Positions 56,691 through 64,000 of a stretch of 64,000 bases of DNA are shown here, one piece after another. Position 1 is the first letter of the stretch. Each line of letters begins with the position of its first letter. A program made the position numbers and the translations under genes. The DNA comes from Diploptera punctata (lineage: Eukaryota > Arthropoda > Insecta > Blattodea > Blaberidae). A model generated the notes under the pieces. It did no database searches. It was not told where the DNA came from and worked only from the letters and a program-made list of their open reading frames with translations. Location: contig JASPKZ010007247.1 of assembly GCA_030220185.1 (NCBI GenBank), positions 1,011,501 to 1,075,500 on the forward strand, in the 5' to 3' direction.

Positions 56691-57351
56691 ATATTATTTA
56701 TTTTAGGCAAGTGACTTTTGAGGTTATTTTAATTCTATTATTTTTAGTCTTAATCATTGTACCTCATATATTATCCGCGTTGATTTTTGTTCTCTTGGCA
56801 ACTGTTTCAAAACAAGTTTGTTTTATCGTCCGCCTTGCTTCAGAAAGGTTGGATTTATGTTTGCTACTTATTGTTGCACACCCTGCGATGTCGATGTTCA
56901 GCTCCATCCTCGAGGTTAGTGCCCAAAGAACATCCAAACATTAACAGGTCACGCTTCGTACGGCTCATTTCAAAACTTTCATAACTAACGTTTATGTTCT
57001 TTCTGGGAAAAAATCTATATTCAGAAGACCCCCCACAAAAAACAGAGTTTTAGCGAATTTTGAAAAATACCGACGGGACATTGACCGCGTGTTTGGAGGT
57101 GTTTTGGCCACACCACCTAGGATGGAGCTGACATCGACATCCAGGGTGTGCAACATAAATCAAACCTGTATGGGAAAGCTGACGATAAAACAGAATTGTT
57201 TTGAAACATGTTCAAGAACAAATCAACATTAATATTGAGGTAAGATGTCCAGACTAAAAATAATATAATTAAAATAACCTCAAAATATCACTTCCTAAAA
57301 TTAAATATTAATATTGAGGTAAGATGATCAGACTAAAAATAATATAATCTC
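56691..57351 (+). mobile_element. PLE foldback with many inserted bases in its left part
   Basis: Flanks AATAACTTA at 56682-56690 and 57352-57360. The left arm and GIY-YIG end (56700-57130) carry frequent single-base insertions relative to 38440-39094, while 57150-57351 is clean. Hammerhead at 57179. Confidence 0.8.
57168..57220 (+). ncRNA. Hammerhead ribozyme motif
   Basis: CTGACGA 57179-57185, T, AAAACA-GAAT-TGTTTT, GAAAC 57203-57207, ACATGT, T17. Confidence 0.75.
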
Positions 57352-57361
57352 AATAACTTAC

Positions 57362-57530
57362 CTGAAGCCACTCTTTGCTTCCAAGCACACCATACCACAT
57401 GTAGTTCTTAGCACGAGATCGACATTTCTCTGGATGTTCCTCTCTTTTCTGGTGGAAATCCAGTGATATCTTAGCATCAATTCCAATCCCAAAGTAATTA
57501 TTCATTACAGCACGTTCATAGTAACCCTCT
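57362..57530 (-). CDS. DGKH: Diacylglycerol kinase eta/delta exon, accessory domain
   Basis: The 169-nt exon encodes [20 protein letters not shown], then [16 protein letters not shown] and [20 protein letters not shown]. This is the hallmark start of the DAGK accessory domain: [13 protein letters not shown] followed by the H-REE-PEK-RSR-NK-WY pattern. It begins with A, which completes the CT of the previous exon, and ends in phase 0 at CAG before GTAAGTTATT. A PLE (56691-57351) ends about ten bases beyond this donor, and the flanking direct repeat AATAACTTA reaches into the donor motif. Reading frame and splice sites look intact. Confidence 0.93.
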
Positions 57531-57555
57531 CTACAACAAAATATAAAAAATTAAT

Positions 57556-58105
57556 GTTAAATTTCCAATAAATGTCTTCTTAACTAAGAAGCCGCCATTT
57601 GCAAAGATAGAAACAATGGTTTCAAAAGCATTTGGCGATAGGGAATTACAACGTATATAAGAGAAAAATTTGCGTCTAGATCGTAACTCGCCTCGGTAGC
57701 TCAGTTGGTAGAGCACTTGGCCCGGAAAGCCAAGGGTCCCGGGTTCGAGTCCCGGTCTAGGCGAAAATTTTTCTCTTCAAATTTAATTTATCTTTCATTG
57801 AGAAATGTTAAATTAATAATAAAAACATCATTAGAGGCCTTACTGGCTTTTAAAGTAATGTTAAATTTCCAATAAATGTCTTCTTAACTAAGAAGCCGCC
57901 ATTTGCAAAGATAGAAACAATGGTTTCAAAAGCATTTGGCGATAGGGAATTACAACGTATATAAGAGAAAAATTTGCGTCTAGATCGTAACTCGCCTCGG
58001 TAGCTCAGTTGGTAGAGCACTTGGCCCGGAAAGCCAAGGGTCCCGGGTTCGAGTCCCGGTCTAGGCGAAAATTTTTCTCTTCAAATTTAATGTTTTTAAT
58101 ATTAA
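57556..58105 (+). repeat. Two tandem tRNA-like cassettes, period 304 bp
   Basis: Cores at 57690-57762 and 57994-58066 look identical, and the cassettes are almost identical throughout. The recent duplication lies about 26 nt from the exon at 57530. Confidence 0.92.
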
Positions 58106-58127
58106 TTTAACACTTCTTACTGAAGGA

Positions 58128-58315
58128 TAAATTATATTTGAAGAGAAAAATTCTCGCCCAGACCGAGACTCGAACCTGGGACCTTTGGCTTTCTAGGCCA
58201 ATTCTCTACCATCTGAGCTACCAGGACGAGTCCCGATCTAGATGCAAATATTTCTCTTATATATGTCCCGGGTTCGAGTCTCGGTCTGGGCAAGAATTTT
58301 TCTCTTCAAATATAT
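58128..58315. repeat. tRNA-like cassette and an opposed 3' half
   Basis: Full core on minus (58157-58229) followed by a B-box half on plus (58267-58292) with the TTTTTCTCTTCAAATAT arm. A third case of an opposed tRNA-like half. Confidence 0.8.
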
Positions 58316-58769
58316 AAAAAATTATATTATAAACATAATTGTGGGTTCATTTAAAATAAAACAGCAGACAAGCTTGCCAAGAAAGGAACAAAAATACAAG
58401 CAAAGGAAAAAGATTAACTTTTCATCCACATAAATAAAAAAAGCTGGACAAGAACAAACAATTCAAAAAGGAAATTCAAGGTCTATACTGGAAACATGAG
58501 GAAAAATAATGCAAGCCAATTAAAAATGTCATCATCATTGGACAATAATATTTTGTATTTGCAAACCTATTTATAAAATTGGTATAGTTGAATTTTCTAC
58601 TTTCTCTGCTTGTAACCTTAATGAATATAGGATTGGAATAATTTTCTCTATGCATCAATTTAATTTTCAAACCTTTATTCTCAATGTAGGAGTATAAGAG
58701 AATAAATAGCATCATTGCCAACTGCTTAACATGAGATAACAATAAAAAAACTTATGATACATGTATTGT

Positions 58770-59257
58770 ATTGTAAGCCTATGTTTTCTCTTTACAGAGA
58801 TTTAGGGGCTTTTCCCCTACAGGGAAGAATTTCAACCATACTAATTTAGCTACACTTGTTTTCGTATAGATGTCATTTTGAGTGGTCCATGGTCAGCGTT
58901 CCACCTCATACTGACATCTAGGAAACCAAGCTTCGAATTATAGACACTAAAATTGATAAGCTCAAAGCCCCTTCACACACAGAAAAGGTTAAAAAAACCA
59001 TTCTAAAATATAATTCATAATTAAAAGAAACAGGAAAATTCAGTAAATTTTGCTTAGAGGCCTTTTCATTCAGGCTTAAGGATTTTTTACAAGCCTGAAA
59101 ATCTTCAGACTCAGGACCCACGGCTTAAAGTCCCTCCCAGAGGACTTGCTCCTTGGATTTTTCCATCCTAAAAAATCCATTGACCCCAGCCAGGTTTGAA
59201 CCTGCGACCCTCGGGACCAGAGGCAAGGAGCATAACCACTAGTCCACTGCGGCCGAT
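58770..59257 (-). mobile_element. tRNA-headed SINE, family C, with insertion
   Basis: Head GGCCGCAGTGGACTAGTGGT on minus at right. About 100 bp (58930-59035) are not in the other copies and interrupt the body. Confidence 0.78.
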
Positions 59258-59490
59258 TATGATACATGTACATCTGTAAATTGTCACAGAAATACTCTAA
59301 AGTCACTATTACCTCAAGTCTTGGGTGAAACATTTCAATTCATCTTATCCACAACTAAGCTATGGATTATTGCAGAGCTTGTATGTAGTTTACATTGGAA
59401 AAATCATGAATCAACTCTTCAAGTAGTTAACTATGCAATGGAATCATGTCATCAGCTATGGCTGGAAACATGTAATGAAGAATATTACAG

Positions 59491-59880
59491 GCCTAGGTAG
59501 CTCAGATAGAAGAGCAGTGACATAGAGAGTCAAAGGTCCTGGGTTCAAACCCCAGTCTAGGCGTATATTTTTCTTTTCAAATATAATTTGTCCATCATTA
59601 AGGTGTTTAAAAACGAATAATATTAACATTGAAATAAGCACTACTGGCTTTATAAGTAATGTTTAAATTCCCAATAAAAAGTCTTCTTAATAAAGAAGCC
59701 GCCATTTGCAAAAATCGTAGCAACGGCACGTAGCATTTGGGGTTAGGGAATTAACTATGTATAAGAGAAAAATACACGTTTAGATTGGAGGCCTAGGTAG
59801 CTCAGATGGAAGAGCAGTGACATAGAGAGTCAAAGGTCCTGGATTCAAACCCCAGTCTAGGCGTATATTTTTCTTTTCAA
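59491..59880 (+). repeat. Two tandem tRNA-like cassettes, period 300 bp
   Basis: Cores 59491-59563 and 59791-59863 (GCCTAGGTAGCTCAGATAGA/GGA, GGTTCAAACCCC). Same cassette body as the 296- and 304-bp arrays but with a different tRNA-like core. Confidence 0.9.
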
Positions 59881-59915
59881 ATTATAATACATATATTTTA
59901 ACACTTATCACTTAC

Positions 59916-60018
59916 AGCAGTGTTTCATCTGGATCCATGAGTGGTGAAGCAGCTGCACAAAGAGCGTCTGCATTAGCAAGTAATACCTTGCTCACTAGAC
60001 CAGCACCGCCACTGACAT
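59916..60018 (-). CDS. DGKH: Diacylglycerol kinase eta/delta exon, accessory region start
   Basis: The 103-nt exon has acceptor GTTACAG and donor GTAAGTG. It translates as [20 protein letters not shown] followed by [13 protein letters not shown]. The second half resembles the segment that precedes the conserved [15 protein letters not shown] block of type II diacylglycerol kinases. It starts with two bases of a split codon and ends with CT, which the next exon completes with A, so phases match on both sides. The enzyme phosphorylates diacylglycerol to phosphatidic acid at membranes and so ends DAG signalling. The flanking DNA is a tandem pair of tRNA-like cassettes (59491-59863), close to the donor. 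Confidence 0.75.
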
Positions 60019-60109
60019 CTGTAACACACATTAATAATATTTATGTAATTCCAACCTTCACATGTTTTCAAACCACTATAAATTACACGAAATAAAAATA
60101 CAGGGCATG

Positions 60110-60245
60110 TTGGCTCAGGCAATACCATTTCAGACTCATATTCTTGAAGTCTCAGCATTTGCTGTGATTGAGGAAAGTCATTGAAAGTCGACAGATTGGC
60201 ATTATTCCTGACTTTCCTGAGTCATCACAGCAAATGATGGCTTGA
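60110..60245. repeat. Imperfect hairpin
   Basis: CAGCATTTGCTGTGATTGAGGA and its inverse (TCATCACAGCAAATG) flank GTCATTGAAAGTCGAC. Lies in the DGK intron just upstream of the exon at 60018. Confidence 0.5.
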
Positions 60246-60371
60246 ATTTGAATAGTTCAATTAATTTCATCATTAATCAACATTTCATAATTTATTAAAA
60301 TTAATATCAGTTGCACTTACACAACACATTATATGAGTTGAATAAATCATCAAATATCATTACATATTATA

Positions 60372-60715
60372 TTTGAAGAGAAAAATTCTTGCCCAGACCG
60401 AGACTCAAACCTGGGACCTTTGGCTTTCTAGGCCAATGCTTTACCATCTGAGCTACTGGGGCGAGTTCCGATCTATATGCAAATTTTTCTCTTATACATT
60501 GTAATTCCCAGCACCAAATGCTATGAAGCCTTTGCTTCTATCTTTGCAAATGGTTGCTTCTTAGTTAAGAAGACATTTATCGGGATCGGAACTTGCCCTG
60601 GTAGCTCAGATGGTAGAGCATTGGCCTAGAAAGCCAAAGGTCCCGGGTTCGAGACTCAGTCTGGGCGAGAATTTTTCTCCCCAAATATAATTTATCCTTC
60701 AGTGAGAAGTGTTAC
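60372..60715. repeat. Opposed pair of tRNA-like cassettes
   Basis: Minus core 60391-60464 and plus core 60591-60665; shared GAAGCCTTTGCTTCTATCTT and CTTAGTTAAGAAG between them. Confidence 0.85.
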
Positions 60716-60737
60716 ATTAATAATGAAAACATAAATC

Positions 60738-61015
60738 ATTACAGGTATTAAAGTAAATAGAATAAAATGGGTAGGAGATATGCAGAGGATGACCAAAAAT
60801 GAAGTAGTTAGAAGAACTATAGATGGGAAGCCAGAAGGAAGATGGGGGAACTGGAAGACCAAATTTGAAATGGATGGATGGAGTACTACAGGATTTCAAA
60901 TCTTTAAAACTCTTGATAGACAGTTGCCAGAAATAGAGAAGCCTGGAGAAAAATTCTGAAGGAAGCCTTGACTTATCCAGGGTTGTTGTGCTGATGATGA
61001 GTATCATGACAGTGC
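60738..61015 (+). mobile_element. RTE-like LINE 3' fragment
   Basis: IKWVGDMQRMTKNEVVRRTI and WSTTGFQIFKTLDRQLPEIE with GEKF-RKP-LIQG; ends GATGATGAG. Frame eroded. Confidence 0.72.
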
Positions 61016-61129
61016 TTATTACCCATAACTGCAAGTGGGATTGTTGTGAGTTTGATAAGCTTCAGATAGCTAAAAGCATCTATGCTTACATAGCCACAAC
61101 CGCTTTACAAGGTTGTGTGAATGAGTTTA

Positions 61130-61640
61130 GGTAGAATTTTTTATCATTTAGGTAGAATTTTTTATCACTCACCTCATATTGTTCTTCTTATTTGACTATA
61201 AACTAGTTTCGGAACATAGTTTCTGTTCCATCCTCAGTATCGTCATGACCGTTGTTCTGTCATCTTGAAGAGCAGTCCTTCGCTCCTTCCATTGGCAGAC
61301 TGAAAAACCTCGAAACCAGGTCATTCTCCCCGGGAATTTCGAAGTTCATCAATTTATTCTTTAAGCTCTTTTGAATGTTGATCTTTTCCCAAACAGTAAG
61401 TTATTTTGGTTTTTCTATTTGTTCTAATAATTTAGCTTCTTTCTCGATAAGATGTTTTTCAGACCATGGCACAGACAGCCACTGCAGATTTTTTTACTTC
61501 CCCTTTCTTGACATTCCTGAGATGTTCTTTCACTCATGCTTTCAAATTTCTTTTAGTTTTTCCTATGTAGAATTTCTCACAGTCTTCACATTTAATCTGA
61601 TAAATCCCTGATTTGTTTTCTTCTTTTGTGTGAATGAGTG
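61130..61640 (-). mobile_element. PLE with hammerhead and GIY-YIG remnant
   Basis: Minus: GIY-YIG (GIYQIKCEDCEKFYIGKTKR) at about 61550-61600, eroded C-terminal part, CTGAGGA at 61237-61231, GAAAC 61210-61206, then AATATGAGGTGAGTGATAAA. GGTAGAATTTTTTATCA is duplicated at the 3' end. Confidence 0.8.
61198..61245 (-). ncRNA. Hammerhead ribozyme motif
   Basis: CTGAGGA, T, GGAACA/TGTTCC, GAAAC, ACTAGT, T17; identical core to the 43- and 54-kb copies. Confidence 0.72.
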
Positions 61641-62164
61641 TTAAGATTTAGATAGCTACTACCAACACTGCTTAATAAAGTATTAAAAGGTTATCCACTC
61701 TTAAAGTGATCCTCAATAAAACAAAACCATGTGACTTGCTCGCTTTTCATTGGTTATGAACATCGACATACGATGTAGAAGCAATAAGTATGCAGAAAAG
61801 TAGTTCCCCTCATTAAATTAAAAATATGTCCTCTGAATTTACTTGTTATTCTTCGCGAATGAAAATAATAATATTCAGAACATAGAAAATATTCTAAAGT
61901 ATACCTAATTAATAATTACAACTCAAAATAGTTGATTACATATGGATGATGCATCTGAGTCATGCTTCAGTCGATTATGTTGCAACAAAATGGCCAAAGT
62001 GTCGAGCCTTCTGTTGCTAAAACACAAGTCTGGCAAACCTTTGACTAGTAGTAAAAAAATCAGTTATTTTAAATGTACCTTTTTTTATATAGGAATTATC
62101 ACTGTGAGGTTCAATTCAATATTAAATTAAAAAGATTCTTACCTCTCCTCACATTATTCTGTTA

Positions 62165-62215
62165 AGTAGATCGCGATTTCAGGCCTATAGCAGGCCCATC
62201 TTCAGTACACTGTTG
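62165..62215 (-). ncRNA. Hammerhead ribozyme motif
   Basis: CTGAAGA (62205-62199), T, GGGCCT-GCTAT-AGGCCT, GAA, palindrome ATCGCGAT, C17, TAC pairing with GTA before the core. Confidence 0.78.
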
Positions 62216-63221
62216 TTGACCGGTGTTATGTCGCTCGGAAGAACCACTTCTTCTTCCCTCTGTTGGTGGACCGATGAACCTCTTGATAAGGTCAAAATTT
62301 GCGGGAACTTCGAAGTTCATAAGTTTTCCTTTGTTTTTCTGAATGTGGATCTTTTCCCAAACTGTAAGTTCCTTAGGTGTCTCTATTTGTTTAATTAGAC
62401 TAGCTTTTGATTCAATTCGATGTTTTTCGTACCAAGCATGAGCAGCTACTGCTGACTTTTCCAATTCTCCATTTTGACATTTCTAAGATGTTCCTTCACC
62501 CTTGTTTTCAAATTTCTTTTCGTTTTTCCTATATAAATTTTGTCACAATCTTTACATTTGATCTTATAAATTCCTGATTTATTTTCTTCTTCAATTTTTT
62601 CATTTTTGTTGGTTTTAATTATCCTATTAAGGCTGTATTCATTCTTAGGTGCTAATCTTATATTAAACTTTTGAAAATTTTTTGAAATTTGTAGTGTTTC
62701 AATGGATGGTAAGTGAATTTCTTGAATTTTATTTTTTCTGTTTGTTTTATCAGTGTGCTTTCATTAATTAATTTTTGTCTTTTGAATTTATTTATTTTCC
62801 TGTGTACCATGCTTTCATCATAACCATTATCTGTTGCCACATTAATTATGTATTCTTTTTCTCTTTTATAGTTTTCTGGGCTCATAGGAATATTTACTAA
62901 TCTGTATGCTAAGCTATTGAACACTGCCTCTTTGTGAGCAAAATGGTTGAAACCCGAAGCTTTAATATAGTTGTCTATATGAGTATTCTTTCTATATATT
63001 CCAAATTCAATCCTGTTTTCTTTGTTTCGTGTTAAATTAAGATCCAAAAATGGGATTTGTCTTTCAATCTCAGTTTCCATGGTGAATTTTATCGTTCTAC
63101 TCTGGATGTTCAAAAGCTTCAAAGCATCCTCAATTTGTTTCTGTTTGACAATAGCAATTACGTCATCAACATATCTGGTCCAAAATTTGAAGATCAAAGG
63201 ATGTCCTCTTGTTATTTTACA

Positions 63222-63275
63222 CAACAGTGTACTGAAGATGGGCCTGCTATAGGCCTGAAATCGCGATCTACTTAA
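63222..63275 (+). ncRNA. Hammerhead ribozyme motif, inverted partner
   Basis: CTGAAGA 63232-63238, T, GGGCCT/AGGCCT, GAAA 63257-63260, ATCGCGAT, C17, TAC. Sequence matches its partner exactly through the core. Confidence 0.78.
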
Positions 63276-63354
63276 CAGAATAATGTGAGGAGAGGTAAGA
63301 ATCTTTTAATTTAATATTTTAAATGTATTTCATAAGTTCAGTGAAAAATCTCAC

Positions 63355-63448
63355 CAGCTTTCATGTAATCTACCCATTCAACATCACGTGTCTTATATAC
63401 ATCATATGTGCTCCCTGACAATATGACAGTAATTGTGGCACAAATGGC
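63355..63448 (-). CDS. Candidate exon of diacylglycerol kinase gene (first in window)
   Basis: This open segment has a good acceptor on the minus strand (pyrimidine-rich, ending CTTCAG) and a GTGAG donor. It translates to about 31 residues containing STYDVYKTRDVEWVDYMKA. It starts in phase 0 and ends after one base (G). The next exon begins with AT, so the join gives an aspartate codon and the phases agree. I do not recognise the peptide as a named DGK motif. It could be the variable linker that type II kinases carry between the two halves of the catalytic region. Phase agreement, orientation and its position between two PLE insertions (62078-63314 and from 63540) are the support. It could instead be a chance open frame. 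Confidence 0.55.
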
Positions 63449-63534
63449 TGAAGGATACAATTGGCATTTGTTTATGTTAGGATCACTCTAAGAGCGGATA
63501 AGGTATAGGTTTATTTAACTTTCACAGGGAAAGA

Positions 63535-64000
63535 GCACTATGAGGTTTAATTTAATAATTAAATTAATGTTTTTATTACCTCACCTCATATCCTTTTTCT
63601 TCTATACTGCAGTTTCGGAGCTTATCTCCATCGTCAGTAGCCTCTGGTTGACCGGTGTTATGTCGTTTCTTGGCGGTTTCCTTCTTACTTCTGTCGGTGG
63701 ACCGATGAACCTCTGGATTAGGTCAAAATTTGCGGGAGTTTCAAAATTCATGAGTTTTTCTTTTTTGTTTTTTTGGATGTGGATTTTTTCCCAGACTGTG
63801 AGTTCCTTTAGTTTATCTGTTTGTTTGATTAGGCTAGCTTCTGTATCTATTAAATGTTTTTCAGACCAAGCATGGGCTGCTACTGCTGACTTGTCCACTT
63901 CCCCCTTTTTTACATTTCTAAGGTGTTCCTTCAATCTAGTTTTTAAATTTCTTTTTGTTTTTCCTATATAGATTTTGTCGCAATCTTGACATTTGATCTG
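63535..64000 (-). mobile_element. PLE running off the right edge
   Basis: Minus: IKCQDCDKIYIGKTKRNLKT, RLKEHLRNVKKGEVDKSAVA and FDLIQRFIGPPTEVRR, all open, then a ribozyme and tail ACCTCATAGTGCTCTTTCC (63533-63551). It is the least damaged GIY-YIG frame here; the rest lies outside the window. Confidence 0.92.
63605..63650 (-). ncRNA. Hammerhead ribozyme motif
   Basis: CTGACGA (63637-63631), T, GGAG-ATAAG-CTCC, GAAAC (63616-63612), ACTGCAGT, A17, TAG pairing with CTA before the core. Confidence 0.78.

Larger units (their letters stand above)
62078..63314 (-). mobile_element. PLE with RT and GIY-YIG, ending in an inverted ribozyme
   Basis: Flanks TATTTTAAATGTA (13 bp) at 62065-62077 and 63315-63327. 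Minus: FWTRYVDDVIAIVKQKQIED (YVDD), IPFLDLNLTRNKENRIEFGI, SGFNHFAHKEAVFNSLAYRL, then a frameshift into GIY-YIG and EKSAVAAHAWYEKHRIESKA. The 5' end jumps from inside RT into a plus-oriented ribozyme end at 63225. Tail CCTCACAGTGATAATTCC at 62090-62107. Confidence 0.93.

Noticed and set aside
57690..57762. Functional tRNA gene in the tandem cassette
   Set aside because: Arms pair well, but the anticodon loop has C at position 33 and a six-pair stem is needed; many near-copies with varied cores indicate a repeat.
63540..63971. 143-codon plus-strand open frame
   Set aside because: Antisense to the PLE coding sequence at 63602-64000.

Overview
The window looks like intronic DNA from a large, AT-rich, repeat-laden arthropod genome, most likely an insect (a polyneopteran such as a cockroach is my guess from style only). 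One host gene is recognisable. It runs on the minus strand across the whole window and encodes a type II diacylglycerol kinase (eta/delta type). Ten candidate exons, with splice signals and mostly compatible phases, lie between 63448 and 13848. They cover the accessory kinase region and end with a C-terminal SAM domain. The N-terminal part (PH, C1 and catalytic domains) must lie beyond the right edge.

The introns are packed with mobile elements. The dominant class is Penelope-like elements (PLEs) carrying GIY-YIG endonuclease and, in three copies, reverse transcriptase remnants. Most are foldback structures whose arms carry hammerhead-ribozyme motifs. They share a covarying TATGAGGT/ACCTCATA stem and sit between direct repeats that are very often 12 bp. 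Other residents are RNase-H-bearing and RTE-like LINE remnants, at least four kinds of tRNA-headed SINE, a tRNA-cored cassette of about 300 bp flanked by inverted repeats (often in tandem or palindromic pairs), two hAT-like nonautonomous families with 8-bp target duplications, a piggyBac-like MITE and TA-flanked TIR elements.

Layout: 0-13.8 kb is intergenic or 3'-flanking repeat-rich DNA with SINEs, PLE foldbacks and a hAT element. The SAM exon is at 14 kb. From 14 to 32 kb there is a very large intron with PLEs, a hAT element, an RTE LINE and SINEs. From 32 to 42 kb there are four small exons separated by tandem tRNA cassettes and PLEs. From 42 to 50 kb lies a LINE invaded by at least six other elements. 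From 50 to 60 kb there are four further exons, the best PLE coding copy and a stretch with many insertion-type differences that breaks one exon. From 60 to 64 kb there is a last candidate exon and two PLEs, the second running off the end.

No operon, CRISPR array, phage or bacterial gene is present. The most interesting material is the PLE system: ribozymes in every family, constant target duplication length, covarying terminal stem, and nested insertions into that stem.
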